In this document: positions 54,660-64,000 of the stretch, in pieces
Layout of the letters: every line of letters begins with the position of its first letter
How positions within the stretch are numbered: position 1 is the stretch's first letter
From: Bordetella sp. LUAb4
GTDB lineage: Bacteria; Pseudomonadota; Gammaproteobacteria; Burkholderiales; Burkholderiaceae_B
Length of the DNA: 64,000 nt
Direction: 5' to 3'
NCBI RefSeq assembly: GCF_021325795.1
Contig: NZ_JAHPZX010000006.1
Span: forward strand, 1 to 64,000
Notes under the pieces: generated by a model
Told to the model about the DNA's origin: nothing
The model's database searches: none
What the model saw: the letters and a program-made list of their open reading frames with translations, nothing else
Translations under genes and position numbers: made by a program

Positions 54660-57600
54660 TTACAGCGTGCGCGCGATCTCCCTGATCTCGAAGACTTCCA
54701 GCTGGTCGCCCACCTGGATGTCGTTGTTGCCACGCAGCGTCAGGCCGCAATCGAAGCCGGACTTGACCTCGCGCACGTCGTCCTTGAAGCGGCGCAGCGA
54801 TTCCAGATGCCCGGTCCAGGTGACCACGTTGTTGCGCAGCAGGCGCACTTGCGAGTCGCGGCGCACGATGCCGTCCAGAACCATACAACCGGCGATGTTG
54901 CCGATACGCGAAATCGAGTACACCTCGCGGATCTCGACCAGGCCGATGATTTCCTCGCGCTTCTCCGGCGCCAACATGCCCGACATCGCCGCCTTCACTT
55001 CATCCACGGCGTCGTAAATGATGTTGTAGTAGCGCAGGTCGATGCCGTTGCTGTCGGCCAGCTTCTTGGCGCTCAGTTCAGCACGCACGTTGAAGCCGAT
55101 GACCACGGCATTCGAGGCGATGGCCAGGTTGATATCGCTTTCCGAGATACCCCCCACGGCGGCATGCACCACTTGCACGCGCACTTCCTCGGTCGACAGC
55201 TTGGTGAGCGCGGAAACCAGCGCTTCCTGCGAACCCTGCACATCGGTCTTGACGATGAGCGCCAGGGTCTGCGTGCCCTCGCCCAGATTGTCGAACATCG
55301 ATTCCAGCTTGGCGGCCTGCTGGCGAGCCAGCTTGACGTCGCGGAACTTGCCTTGGCGGAACAGCGCGATTTCGCGCGCCTTGCGCTCGTCGCCCAGTAC
55401 CATCAGCTCGTCGCCGGCGGCCGGCACTTCGGTCAAACCCTGGATTTCCACCGGGATGGAGGGACCCGCGGTCTGCACCGGCTTGCCGTTCTCGTCCAAC
55501 ATGGCGCGCACGCGGCCGAAGCTGGCACCCGCCAGCACGACGTCGCCGCGCTTGAGCGTACCGCTCTGCACCAGGATGGTCGCCACCGGACCACGGCCCT
55601 TGTCCAGACGGGCTTCGATGACCAGGCCTTTGGCCAGGGCTTCGACGGGCGCCTTCAGTTCCAGGATTTCCGCCTGCAACAGCACTTGTTCGAGCAGGTC
55701 GTCGATGCCGGCGCCGGTCTTGGCCGACACCGAGACGAACGGCACTTCGCCGCCGTACTCTTCCGGCACGACCTGTTCGGCCACCAATTCCTGCTTGACG
55801 CGCTCGGGGTTGGCACCCGGTTTGTCGATCTTGTTCACCGCAACCACCAGCGGCACGCCGGCCGCCATGGCGTGGTGAATGGCTTCGCGCGTCTGCGGCA
55901 TCACGCCGTCGTCGGCCGCCACCACCAGGATGACGATGTCGGTGGCCTTGGCGCCACGGGCACGCATGGCCGTGAAGGCCTCGTGGCCCGGGGTGTCCAG
56001 GAAGGTCACCATGCCGCGTTCGGTTTCGACGTGATATGCGCCGATGTGCTGCGTAATGCCGCCGGCTTCGCCCGCGGCCACTTTGGCGCGGCGGATGTAG
56101 TCCAGCAGCGAGGTCTTGCCGTGGTCGACGTGGCCCATGACGGTAACCACCGGAGCGCGCGGCAACAGTTCCGCGTCTTCGGCAACCGGGGCTTCAACCA
56201 GGAAGGCTTCCGGATCGTCCAGCTTGGCGGCGATGGCCTTGTGGCCCAGTTCCTCGACCACGATCATGGCCGTTTCCTGGTCCAGCACCTGGTTGATGGT
56301 GACCATCTGGCCCAGCTTCATCAATTGCTTGATGACCTCGGCGGCCTTGACGGACATCTTGTGGGCCAGGTCGGCAACCGAGATGGTTTCCGGCACGTGC
56401 ACTTCGCGGGAGATGAACTCCGCCGATGCGGCTTCCTGCTGGTTGCCACCACCGCGACGATCATTCTGGCCGCGTCGGCCGCCGCCCTTGCCGCCGCCCT
56501 TGCCACCCGCGCGCCAGCCGTCACGGCTGGCCGGAGCGGCGGGTTTCTCGGCGGGCTTCTTGCCGCGGTTGTCGTCGCTCCAGGAGGACGACACTTCGGT
56601 GGTCTTGATGGTCTTCTTGGTACCCGGTGCGCCAGCGCTGCCAGGCTTGGCATCCTTCTTGGCGGCCGCGGGCTTGCCGGCCGGCTTGTGCAGCGTGCCT
56701 TGCAGGTTCGCGGCATTGGCCGGCGCTTCCGGTTCGGGCGCGCGCAGCACCTTGCGCGGACGGTTCAGCATCTCGCGCAGGGCGGCGGCCTCGGCTTCGG
56801 CGCGCTGACGAGCGTCGTCACGCTGCGCGGAAGTCAGGTTGGCGGATGCCGACGCGGCGACGGGCGGCGGGCCACGGCGGGCTTCGCCAGCGCGCGGGCC
56901 ACGCGGACCCTGGGGAGCCGGTTGACCTTGGGGTACGCCAGGGCGGGTCGCAACGGGCGGCACGCTGGCCGCCGGCTTGGCGGGCGACGCGGGCGCGGAC
57001 GCCGAGGTTGACGGCTTGGCGGCGCTCTCGGCGGCCGGCTTGGTAGAAGGCGTTGCGCTGGACTGCGCAACCGCGACGGGTTCGGAAATCTTCACGGGCT
57101 CTTGCTGGGCAACGGCGGCGACCGGCTCGGCGGCGGGGCCGGCGGCGGGCGCCGCGGATGCCTCGTGTTCGGGTTCCGGCTGTCGGGAAACAGGTTCTGC
57201 TTGTTTTTCGGTCGCGGCCGATTTTTCGGCAACGTTCTCTTGGGGCGCAACGGCGGACTGGGCTTCGGCCACCGGCTTGCTATCAGCGGAAGTAGCGGCA
57301 GCCGCCGGAGCAGCCTTGGCGGTCGCCTCGGACGCGGTCTTGGCGGATGCCTGAGACTGGGCCGAGGTTTGCGCCGGGGTTTGCGCCGAGCCCTGCGCCT
57401 GCGGCTGGGCCGGCGCTTCGGCCGTCTTGGACGCGCTCGCCGCGTCGGCGCCAGGCGCCGGCGTGGCAGCTGCCTGCGTGCTGCTCACAGGTTCAACCGC
57501 GGCGGGCTTCGCTTCGGCCGCCTGAGCTGCCGCGGCGCCATTGGCCGAATCAGAGGTCGAACCGGAGGTCGACTCAGCAGATGCCGATTCGGTGGATGCC

Positions 57601-58055
57601 GACTGCGCGGGGCTGGCTTGATCAGCCGCGGCGGACGGGGCGGCCTCGACGGCAGGCGCGGCGCTGGCGGTTACCGGCGCGGCAGCGGACTGCTCATCGG
57701 ACGGCTCGACCGCAAGGCCTTCCTGCTCGGCGGCTGCCTCGGCGGCCAACTCGGCCGGATCACGTTTGACGAATACGCGCTTCTTGCGCACCTCCACCTG
57801 GATGGTGCGCGAGCGCCCGGTCGCGTCAGCCTGGCGGATTTCCGAGGTCTGGCGACGGGTCAAAGTGATTTTCTTGCCCTCCGCGGCGCCACCATGGGCG
57901 CGGCGCAGCGAGTCGAGCAGTTTCGCCTTGTCGCTGTCGGTGACGGAATCGTCTACCGATTTGAGTTCAACGCCAGCCGAGCGCAACTGTTCCAGTAGCA
58001 CATTGGCAGGCATTTTCAGCTCGGTAGCGAACTGGGCGACGGTGTTGCTCGACAT
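54660..58055 (-). CDS. infB: Translation initiation factor IF-2 with a long low-complexity N-terminal region
   Basis: This encodes 1131 residues. The N-terminal IF2_N domain (1-55, [20 protein letters not shown]) is followed by a very long Ala/Pro/Gln/Ser/Glu-rich stretch (about 110-420), a Lys/Gly-rich basic region and a second IF2_N-type domain. The GTPase domain starts near 637 with [22 protein letters not shown] and NKIDKPGA, followed by domains II, III and C-terminal C1/C2. IF-2 places fMet-tRNA on the 30S subunit. The start has AGGAAG 8 bases upstream. Internal starts giving shorter isoforms are possible but were not identified. Confidence 0.97.
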   Translation of the reverse strand: MSSNTVAQFATELKMPANVLLEQLRSAGVELKSVDDSVTDSDKAKLLDSLRRAHGGAAEGKKITLTRRQTSEIRQADATGRSRTIQVEVRKKRVFVKRDPAELAAEAAAEQEGLAVEPSDEQSAAAPVTASAAPAVEAAPSAAADQASPAQSASTESASAESTSGSTSDSANGAAAAQAAEAKPAAVEPVSSTQAAATPAPGADAASASKTAEAPAQPQAQGSAQTPAQTSAQSQASAKTASEATAKAAPAAAATSADSKPVAEAQSAVAPQENVAEKSAATEKQAEPVSRQPEPEHEASAAPAAGPAAEPVAAVAQQEPVKISEPVAVAQSSATPSTKPAAESAAKPSTSASAPASPAKPAASVPPVATRPGVPQGQPAPQGPRGPRAGEARRGPPPVAASASANLTSAQRDDARQRAEAEAAALREMLNRPRKVLRAPEPEAPANAANLQGTLHKPAGKPAAAKKDAKPGSAGAPGTKKTIKTTEVSSSWSDDNRGKKPAEKPAAPASRDGWRAGGKGGGKGGGRRGQNDRRGGGNQQEAASAEFISREVHVPETISVADLAHKMSVKAAEVIKQLMKLGQMVTINQVLDQETAMIVVEELGHKAIAAKLDDPEAFLVEAPVAEDAELLPRAPVVTVMGHVDHGKTSLLDYIRRAKVAAGEAGGITQHIGAYHVETERGMVTFLDTPGHEAFTAMRARGAKATDIVILVVAADDGVMPQTREAIHHAMAAGVPLVVAVNKIDKPGANPERVKQELVAEQVVPEEYGGEVPFVSVSAKTGAGIDDLLEQVLLQAEILELKAPVEALAKGLVIEARLDKGRGPVATILVQSGTLKRGDVVLAGASFGRVRAMLDENGKPVQTAGPSIPVEIQGLTEVPAAGDELMVLGDERKAREIALFRQGKFRDVKLARQQAAKLESMFDNLGEGTQTLALIVKTDVQGSQEALVSALTKLSTEEVRVQVVHAAVGGISESDINLAIASNAVVIGFNVRAELSAKKLADSNGIDLRYYNIIYDAVDEVKAAMSGMLAPEKREEIIGLVEIREVYSISRIGNIAGCMVLDGIVRRDSQVRLLRNNVVTWTGHLESLRRFKDDVREVKSGFDCGLTLRGNNDIQVGDQLEVFEIREIARTL

Positions 58056-58139
58056 TAGGCGTTCTTCCTGTGTACGGCGATCTAACAATATGACTAGCGC
58101 AATCCAATAAAACGATTACCAGGCGGGCCGCTCAGCAGC

Positions 58140-59627
58140 CTACCCCCCTTCCTTCTCGTCGAACCAGTGCGCGCGGGCGCGCATGATCAGATCGCTCGAA
58201 GCCTGTTCATCCAGGCCCGAAATTTCCGCCAGCTCGTCGGTAGCCAATTCCGCCAGGTCATCCCGGGTGTGGACTTGGCGTTCGGCCAACTTCGCGGCGA
58301 GTTCAGACGTCATGCCTTCCAACGTCAGCAAATCCTGCGCCGTCTCCAGGGCTTCTTCCTGGGCAATGGCTTCGGTCAGCAGAGCGTTGCGTGCGCGGGT
58401 ACGCAGTTCGTTGATCGTGTCTTCGTCGAAGGCCTCGATCTCCAGCAGTTCCTGCATCGGCACGTAGGCGATTTCTTCCAAGCCCGCGAAACCTTCATCG
58501 ATCAGGATGTCGGCCACTTCTTCATCCACGTCCAGCTTGTTCATGAACGTGGTACGCAGCGTGGACCGCTCGGATTCCTGGCGATTCTGGCTTTCTTCCG
58601 GCGTCATGATGTTGATCTGCCAGCCGGTCAGCTCGGAGGCCAGACGCACGTTCTGGCCTTTGGCGCCGATCGCCTTGGGCAGGTTTTCTTCATCGACCAC
58701 CACGTCCATGGCGTGCTTGTCTTCGTCGACCAGGATCGACTCGACATTCGCCGGCGCCAAGGCGCCGATGACGAATTGGGCGGGTTCTTCCGACCACAGG
58801 ACGATGTCGACCTGTTCGCCGCCAAGTTCGTTACGCACGGCGGTCACGCGCGAACCGCGCATGCCCACACACGTGCCGATGGGATCGATACGCTTGTCGT
58901 AGGCGATCACGGCGATCTTGGCGCGGACGCCGGCATCACGTGCCGCCGCCTTGATTTCCAGCAGACCCTGCTCGATCTCGGGCACTTCGTTTTCGAAGAG
59001 CTGGCGAATGAATTCAGGCGCGGTGCGCGACAGGATGACCTGTTGGCCACGCGCGGCGTGGTCGACCTTGAGCACGAAGGCGCGCACGCGGTCCGCCACG
59101 CGGATGTTTTCCTTGGGGATCATCTCCGAGCGCGGCAGACGAGCTTCGATCTTGCCGGTTTCGATGATGGCATCGCCCTTGTCCATGCGCTTGACGGTGC
59201 CGGACACGATGGTTTCACCGCGATCGAGGAAGTCGTTGAGCACCTGTTCGCGCTCGGCGTCGCGGATCTTCTGCAAGATGGCCTGCTTGGCCGCCTGCGC
59301 GCCGATACGACCGAATTCGATGGGCTCGAGCGGTTCCTCGATGTATTCGTCGACTTCGATATTGGGCACGATTTCGCGGGCGTCCGAAAGCATTTCCTGC
59401 TTGTCGGGTTCCTGCAGGCCCGCTTCATCGGGCACCACCAACCAACGGCGAAAACCTTCGTGACTGCCGGTTTCACGATCGATGGAAACACGGATGTCCG
59501 CATCGTCCTTGAACCGCTTTTTCATGGCCGAAGCCAGCGCACTTTCGAGCGCTCCGAACACAACCTCGCGCGTTACGTTCTTTTCGCGCGCCAAGGCGTC
59601 GACCAACAGAAGAATTTCGCGACTCAT
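58140..59627 (-). CDS. nusA: Transcription termination/antitermination protein NusA
   Basis: This encodes 495 residues. The N-terminal RNA-polymerase-binding domain starts [18 protein letters not shown]. The S1 domain (about 135-200), KH1 and KH2 domains (about 230-345, including [20 protein letters not shown]) and two acidic C-terminal helix-hairpin repeats follow (about 360-490, [23 protein letters not shown]). NusA promotes pausing, termination and antitermination. It overlaps rimP by 4 bp and lies 84 bp upstream of infB. Confidence 0.97.
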   Translation of the reverse strand: MSREILLLVDALAREKNVTREVVFGALESALASAMKKRFKDDADIRVSIDRETGSHEGFRRWLVVPDEAGLQEPDKQEMLSDAREIVPNIEVDEYIEEPLEPIEFGRIGAQAAKQAILQKIRDAEREQVLNDFLDRGETIVSGTVKRMDKGDAIIETGKIEARLPRSEMIPKENIRVADRVRAFVLKVDHAARGQQVILSRTAPEFIRQLFENEVPEIEQGLLEIKAAARDAGVRAKIAVIAYDKRIDPIGTCVGMRGSRVTAVRNELGGEQVDIVLWSEEPAQFVIGALAPANVESILVDEDKHAMDVVVDEENLPKAIGAKGQNVRLASELTGWQINIMTPEESQNRQESERSTLRTTFMNKLDVDEEVADILIDEGFAGLEEIAYVPMQELLEIEAFDEDTINELRTRARNALLTEAIAQEEALETAQDLLTLEGMTSELAAKLAERQVHTRDDLAELATDELAEISGLDEQASSDLIMRARAHWFDEKEGG

Positions 59628-60106
59628 CGCTTTTTGCCCTTGAAATCCAGAACGGGATCCAGCTTGGCGCGTTCGACATCATCGAACGTGAAACGCACCA
59701 CCTGGATATCGTTCTTCTTTGCCTCAAATTCCACACCGAAAGTGGTCTTTTCCTGCGCCTGCGCCGCTTCGTCGGCGACCAGGATGCCGTTAAAGACCTT
59801 GCGGCCCTCGACCGCTTCGCGCAGCTTGACTTCCACGCGCTCGCCGGCGAAACGACGCAGGTCGGACTCGCTACGCAAAGGGCGATCTATGCCAGGCGAG
59901 CCCACTTCCAGCCGCTTGTAATCGATATTCTCGACCTCGAACACGCGCGACAGCTGACGCGACACCTGCTCGCAATCCTCGATACGTACCCCTTCGGGAC
60001 GATCGATGGTCACGCGCAGCAGGCCCAGGGCGGCACGTTCAACGTCGACGAGTTCGACGTCCATGCCGGCCAGCGCCTCTTTGGTCATTGCGAATAAATC
60101 AGCCAT
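59624..60106 (-). CDS. rimP: Ribosome maturation factor RimP
   Basis: This encodes 160 residues. RimP aids 30S subunit assembly. [38 protein letters not shown] and the [18 protein letters not shown] motif are diagnostic, followed by an SH3-like C-terminal domain. The ATG at 60106 is used. An intrinsic terminator ends only 7 bases upstream of this codon, so expression of rimP-nusA-infB probably depends on read-through. The stop overlaps the nusA start (ATGA). Confidence 0.96.
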   Translation of the reverse strand: MADLFAMTKEALAGMDVELVDVERAALGLLRVTIDRPEGVRIEDCEQVSRQLSRVFEVENIDYKRLEVGSPGIDRPLRSESDLRRFAGERVEVKLREAVEGRKVFNGILVADEAAQAQEKTTFGVEFEAKKNDIQVVRFTFDDVERAKLDPVLDFKGKKR

Positions 60107-60113
60107 ATGCTCG

Positions 60114-60141
60114 AAAAAAATGGGCTGTACGCCCAGCCCAT
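60114..60141 (-). terminator. Intrinsic terminator immediately upstream of rimP (attenuator candidate)
   Basis: On the minus strand, ATGGGCT (60141-60135), an 8-base loop and AGCCCAT (60126-60120) are followed by a run of Ts (As at 60114-60120). The hairpin and its T tract end 7 bases before the rimP start codon, which is too close to be the end of the preceding rluB unit. Confidence 0.8.
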
Positions 60142-60426
60142 CGTGTTGTGCGGGAAGCGCGCCTGCAAGCGGCGCTACACCCACGCATTTATTTGTTCAC
60201 TCGTCGTTGACCGGGAAGCCGGGTAACCGTGACAGCGGCACGCAAAGATTTTTTGCCTTGTTGCCAACCGCGCGGAAACGCCAAAACCCGCCTGTGCCCT
60301 GCTGTACGTATGGAGTACGCGTACGTGGTACGAACAGCTGCAAACACAGGCAGGCACAAACGACGAGCCTGCGAAACCCGGAATTTTATCAGATTTTCGG
60401 GAAATTGCTTGCTACGTCTAGGAGTT
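60142..60426 (-). other. rimP-nusA-infB leader region with no gene
   Basis: About 285 bases hold no convincing gene. A -10-like TAAAAT lies at 60383-60388 on the minus strand, but no good -35 is visible. The predicted leader contains a long imperfect hairpin: GCCTGTG near 60350 pairs with CACAGGC near 60293, with an inner CTGTTCGTAC/GTACAGCAG stem. A downstream G/C-rich segment leads into the terminator at 60114. I looked for a tRNA gene, as metY lies here in enterobacteria, and found none. Confidence 0.5.
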
Positions 60427-60461
60427 ACGAAATACGGGACGGCCTCCGCCCCGTATTTCGT
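60427..60461 (-). terminator. Hairpin terminator candidate downstream of rluB
   Basis: A perfect 12-bp stem (60427-60438 with 60450-60461) has an 11-base loop. It lies 51 bases after the rluB stop on the minus strand. The Ts are within the stem (CCCGTATTTCGT) with no long external T tract, so efficiency is uncertain. Confidence 0.6.
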
Positions 60462-60511
60462 TGCTGCGCCGTAACGTCAAAACGCCTTGACGCCCAGACG
60501 CCGCAACGGCC

Positions 60512-63500
60512 TTAGCGGTTGCCGCGGCCGCGCAACTCCGCGATGCCGATGCGCGACTCGTGCGCCGAGGCGCCGCGCGGCTGCCAGTCGTCGCCGCGCG
60601 AGCCACCGCCATTGCCACCGCCACCGGCACCGGCACCGCCCGCATTGCGATTACCGCGCGGCTTGCCCTGCGGACCCGCCGGCTTGCCATTGCGGTTGCC
60701 CTTGGGCGGACGCGGCGAACGCGGCCCCTTGGGCTGCCCTTCCCCGCCGTGCTGGGCGTGCTGACGCGGGCCTTCGCCCTGCCCCGGCTGACGAGCACCG
60801 TCACCTTGGGCATTCTGACGCGGACCGTCGCCATGACGGGCATTGGGCTTCCTGCCGCCCTGCGGTCCACGGGGCTTTTGGCCCGCTTTACCGCGGCCCT
60901 GGCCTTGACCCCGACCCTGGCCCTGTCCCGCGCCCTGATCCTGGCCTTGGCCCTGGGCGTAACCCTCGCCGCGCGCCTGGTAGCCCTGACCCTGCTGGCC
61001 ACGGCCCTGCCCTGCGCCTTGGCCGCCCTGGCCACCTTGGCCGGGACCGCGCTTGCCGCCACGGCGGCCGCCCTTGCCGGCACCCGCGGCACCGCCAGCG
61101 CCTTGATTCTTGCCACGCGCACCGTCGTGCCCCAGCGGATGCCCGTTGGCATAACCGCCGGTGATCATCAAGCCGGTACCGAAGGGATCGGAGGGCGACG
61201 ACGCCGTCTGGCCGCTACGGCCGGGCTTGCCGCCCTGCAGCTTGCCGCGCCGGCCGATGCGCGCACCGTTCATGCCGTTGTTTTCCATCGTGCCGAAGCC
61301 CGGTGGCAGCGCGCTGTCGTGCGACTGGGGCTGCTTGGAACGGCCGCGGCCATCGCCATCGTCGTCGTCACGCAGCAGGCCCAGTTGCACCATCAGCGCC
61401 GTACACAAATTAGGATCCAACTCTTCCCAGCGGCCGCGCCGCAAGGTCGACGGCAGCACGATGTCACCGAAACGCGTACGGATGAGGCGGCTCACCGTCA
61501 CCCCGATGGCCTCGAACATGCGGCGCACTTCGCGATTACGGCCTTCCTGCAAGGTGACGCTGTACCAGCGATTGCTGCCGTCGCCGCCGATAAAGTCCAG
61601 CGATCCGAAAGCGGCCTTGCCGTCTTCCAGCTCGATGCCCTCGACCAGCGAAGTACGCTGCGCATCGTCCATGTTGCCGAGTACGCGCACGGCGTATTCA
61701 CGCTCCGTGCCGTAGCGCGGGTGCATGATGCGATTGGCCATTTCACCCGACGTCGTGAAAATCAGCAGGCCTTCCGTATTCAGGTCCAGCCGGCCGACCG
61801 ACAGCCATTTGCCGGTGCGCAGCTTGGGCAGGCGGGCAAACACGCTGGCACGGCCACCGGGATCGTCATGGCTGACGATTTCACCGGCGGGCTTGTGATA
61901 CAGGATCACGCGCGGCGGCTTGCGCGTATTCAGGCGAGTGATGACGCGGCCATTGACACGTACCTGGTCATTGGCGGCCACGCGTTGGCCGATATGGGCC
62001 GGCTCGCCGTTGACCGAGACGCGGCCGGCGACGATCAGTTCTTCCATCTCGCGGCGCGAACCGATACCGGCGTCGGCCAGGACCTTGTGCAGCTTGGGCA
62101 TGACGACCTCGCTGTTCAGGTACTTGCCCAGGCGCTGCTCCATGCGCGCACTCTTTTCCAGATAGGTCAGCGCCTGCTCGGCCTCGCGCTCATTGCCGCG
62201 ATCGTGGCGCTGATCTCCTGCGTCGGAGGCCGCGTAGCCTTCACCCGTGTTGGCGCCGCCATTGCCGGCGTTACTGCCTGCATGACCGCCTTGATTAGCA
62301 CCCGCGCCGCTTTGCGCGCCATGAGCGCCCGTATTTTCTCCAGCGTCACCACGGCGACGGCGGAAAGGCGTACGCAGTTTGCGGCCGCGCGTGCGAGCGC
62401 CGTTTTCACCGTCCCCGCCTTGCCCCTGGCCCGCGGCCTGGTTGGGCGCATCGCCATACCCAGTGGCTACCGGCTCGAAAGCAGGCGTGGACTGGGCCGG
62501 CGCCGCGAACAGGTCACCGTTCTGGCCTTGGGCAGACGCGGCGGCGTATTCATTCGAAGCATAATCATTGCCCGCCTGGGCATTGGGCCCGCGTGCGGAG
62601 CGATCACGGGGCGGCTTGCCGCCACGCTGGGAAGGCGCGCGCGCGCCCTGTGTGCGCTGTTCGCCTTGCCGGCGCCGTTCGCCACGAGTGCCCTGCTCAC
62701 CTTGCGTACTTTGTTCGCCTTGCGTGCCTTGCTCGCCTTGTGCGTGCCGCTCGCCCTGCGTACCGTCCATGCCAGCCGATGCATCGACGGCATCGTTACG
62801 ACGGCGTGGCCGCGCACGGGGGGCCGGCGATTCTTCACCGGCGGGGGCCGCGGCGGCCGACACGGCATCCGTTGCACCGTCGGCAGCGCTCGCGGAGCGA
62901 GGCGCCGATGCAAGTGTGGATGTGGGTGCGGATGTGGGCACGAATTCCGCCGAAGCGGTCGGCGTCTGCGCCGCAGCGGATTCCGCTTTCACCACAGGCT
63001 TGCGAGCCGATATGCGCTTGGGCTCGGCCTGCACGGCGGCCACGTCCGCGGCTTCACCGCGCACGGATCCGGCCTGCTTATCCGATTGCGCGGAGGCGGC
63101 GCGGGCGTCGGCTTTTTCGATGGCGGGCGTAGCGTCGCCGGCGGCACCCGCCGCACGCGGCGTGCGTGGTGCACGGGGTTTCTTGACCGGCGCGGCGTCG
63201 ACCTGACCCGCATCCGACTCGCCTGATTTTGCCGAGCCAGCCTTCGATGAATCAGCGTCCGACGCATTTGCGGCGGCTGCGGCTGCCTTCGAGCCCGATG
63301 CACTTGCTTCCACTGCCGCTGCCTTAGAGCCCGCTTCACTTGCTTCCGCTGCGGCTGCCTTCGAGCGGCTTGCCTTAGCGGGGGCTTTTGCCTCGCCGGC
63401 GGGGCTGGCCGGTGCCGGGACTGTCTCGGGCTGTCCAGCGACCGCCGACTCCGGCGCGACCTTCGCGCGGGTCGATTTGCGCGGGGCACGCGCCGGGGGC

Positions 63501-63709
63501 GCGTCTGCCGTTTCCTGTGCCGGCTTGGCGGCCGGGACCACGGGCGCGGCCGAACTGGTCACCGAAGCGTCGGCGTCGGCGCGCGTCACGCGGCGTGCGC
63601 GCGGCTTACGAGCGGGCGCCGCGGCGTCATCCTGCGCGGCGGCGCCGGCAGCATTCGCGTGTTCATTCACGGGGACGACTTCGTCCTGCGCTTTCTTATT
63701 GATGGTCAC
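60512..63709 (-). CDS. rluB: 23S rRNA pseudouridine(2605)-synthase-type protein RluB with very long low-complexity flanks
   Basis: This encodes 1065 residues, against about 290 for the E. coli enzyme. The core lies at about 525-785: an S4 domain ([37 protein letters not shown]) and the RsuA/RluB synthase domain with the catalytic Asp642 in [23 protein letters not shown] and [10 protein letters not shown]. The N-terminal 520 residues are rich in Ala, Lys, Glu and Ser, with a GEQ-G/S-TQ repeat at about 316-356. The C-terminal 280 residues are Gly/Gln/Arg/Lys-rich with GQGQ and RGQGQ repeats. The flanks may bind RNA. The gene follows a probable scpB, as in related genomes. Confidence 0.93.
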   Translation of the reverse strand: MTINKKAQDEVVPVNEHANAAGAAAQDDAAAPARKPRARRVTRADADASVTSSAAPVVPAAKPAQETADAPPARAPRKSTRAKVAPESAVAGQPETVPAPASPAGEAKAPAKASRSKAAAAEASEAGSKAAAVEASASGSKAAAAAANASDADSSKAGSAKSGESDAGQVDAAPVKKPRAPRTPRAAGAAGDATPAIEKADARAASAQSDKQAGSVRGEAADVAAVQAEPKRISARKPVVKAESAAAQTPTASAEFVPTSAPTSTLASAPRSASAADGATDAVSAAAAPAGEESPAPRARPRRRNDAVDASAGMDGTQGERHAQGEQGTQGEQSTQGEQGTRGERRRQGEQRTQGARAPSQRGGKPPRDRSARGPNAQAGNDYASNEYAAASAQGQNGDLFAAPAQSTPAFEPVATGYGDAPNQAAGQGQGGDGENGARTRGRKLRTPFRRRRGDAGENTGAHGAQSGAGANQGGHAGSNAGNGGANTGEGYAASDAGDQRHDRGNEREAEQALTYLEKSARMEQRLGKYLNSEVVMPKLHKVLADAGIGSRREMEELIVAGRVSVNGEPAHIGQRVAANDQVRVNGRVITRLNTRKPPRVILYHKPAGEIVSHDDPGGRASVFARLPKLRTGKWLSVGRLDLNTEGLLIFTTSGEMANRIMHPRYGTEREYAVRVLGNMDDAQRTSLVEGIELEDGKAAFGSLDFIGGDGSNRWYSVTLQEGRNREVRRMFEAIGVTVSRLIRTRFGDIVLPSTLRRGRWEELDPNLCTALMVQLGLLRDDDDGDGRGRSKQPQSHDSALPPGFGTMENNGMNGARIGRRGKLQGGKPGRSGQTASSPSDPFGTGLMITGGYANGHPLGHDGARGKNQGAGGAAGAGKGGRRGGKRGPGQGGQGGQGAGQGRGQQGQGYQARGEGYAQGQGQDQGAGQGQGRGQGQGRGKAGQKPRGPQGGRKPNARHGDGPRQNAQGDGARQPGQGEGPRQHAQHGGEGQPKGPRSPRPPKGNRNGKPAGPQGKPRGNRNAGGAGAGGGGNGGGSRGDDWQPRGASAHESRIGIAELRGRGNR

Positions 63710-63714
63710 TAGAA

Positions 63715-64000
63715 CTACTCCGGATTTCTATCTTTGCGGGAGGCGGCGTGCGCATCCTCATCGTCGGACCGCTCGGACGAGCCTTTAAGCGAGGTGTCCG
63801 GCGTGGGTGACGGAATTTCAGGCTCCCCACTTCGCGGCTCGATTTCCGGCGCGACGTTGGGAGGCGTTATCTCTGGTGTACGAGCAGGTTGAGGGACCTG
63901 CGCCCCGTCGCCCGGCTGATCTATGGTGTCGTGCCCGGGCGGCGGCATATCTGGCCGGCCGGCAACGGGCGCCGCCAAGGCGGACACCTGCTCGTTCTCA
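63715..64000 (-). CDS. C-terminal end of a gene, probably scpB (partial)
   Basis: The frame is open from the window edge to a stop at 63715, just 6 bases before the rluB start. About 94 residues are visible: [21 protein letters not shown] and then a Pro/Glu/Ser-rich low-complexity tail. Nothing in this tail identifies the family. Position immediately upstream of rluB suggests the segregation and condensation protein ScpB, whose C-terminal tail is often Pro/Glu-rich. The tight spacing implies an operon with rluB. Confidence 0.5.
   Translation of the reverse strand, partial: ENEQVSALAAPVAGRPDMPPPGHDTIDQPGDGAQVPQPARTPEITPPNVAPEIEPRSGEPEIPSPTPDTSLKGSSERSDDEDAHAASRKDRNPE

Noticed and set aside
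54126-57011. 961-codon open frame antisense to infB and rbfA
   Set aside because: It spans several real genes and has no recognisable domain; it is a GC-skew artefact.
60142-60426. Possible tRNA (metY-like) gene in the rimP leader
   Set aside because: No cloverleaf with T-loop GTTCRA and an anticodon stem could be assembled; the inverted repeats form one long hairpin instead.
60560-63226. 888-codon open frame antisense to rluB
   Set aside because: A low-complexity mirror of the repeats in rluB; no domain and no ribosome binding site.

Overview
This window is 64 kb of high-GC bacterial chromosome. Three things point to a betaproteobacterium of the Alcaligenaceae (Bordetella/Achromobacter group): the gene orders rpsF-priB-rpsR-rplI, xseB-ispA-dxs and rimP-nusA-infB-rbfA-truB-typA; two periplasmic Bug/TctC-type solute receptors; and a urease operon with ureJ between ureA and ureB. 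This placement rests on gene content and order. No database search was possible.

Layout. 0-1 kb: the right end of an IS21-family element abuts, and appears to truncate, an unknown protein with a 19-residue repeat. 1-10 kb: replication, ribosome and isoprenoid housekeeping genes, almost all on the minus strand (dnaB, a kinase-fold protein, rplI-rpsR-priB-rpsF, folE2, dxs-ispA-xseB). 10-17 kb: an IclR regulator divergent from a Bug receptor, a Rieske oxygenase behind a short terminated leader, a PhnZ-like HD-domain protein, a rhodanese, an EamA transporter and htpX. 17-29 kb: a type II secretion system in three transcription units, gspC-G-H-I-J-K-L-M-N (+), gspD-E (-) and gspF (+); no prepilin peptidase gene is present. 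29-37 kb: sdaA, a Na/Pi cotransporter with a PhoU-like tail, a dienelactone-hydrolase-like enzyme, polA and a LOG-family protein. 37-44 kb: the complete urease operon ureD-A-J-B-C-E-F-G, with a good sigma-54 promoter candidate. 44-51.5 kb: an accessory stretch with a Bug receptor, a zeta-toxin-like kinase with a small overlapping partner, a broken YhcG-type nuclease gene, a GtrII-like membrane protein and a LysR/ene-reductase divergent pair. 51.6-64 kb: translation genes on the minus strand (typA, truB, rbfA, infB, nusA, rimP, an unusually long rluB) and the 3' end of a gene that is probably scpB.

How the genes work together. The secretion genes encode the pseudopilus (G, H, I, J, K), inner-membrane platform (C, F, L, M, N), ATPase (E) and secretin (D). 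They are physically split, but two of their promoter regions share a 14-base element. The urease operon supplies structural subunits (A, B, C), nickel chaperones (D, E, F, G) and a HupE/UreJ-type nickel permease (J).

Most noteworthy points: the secretin carries a SPOR-like C-terminal extension; the two gsp promoters share an element; the urease operon has a sigma-54 promoter, a hexanucleotide repeat inside ureD and a very His-rich UreE tail in which ureF starts out of frame; a terminator lies 7 bases before the rimP start codon; and a terminated leader of about 60 nt precedes the Rieske gene. No tRNA, rRNA or CRISPR array was found.
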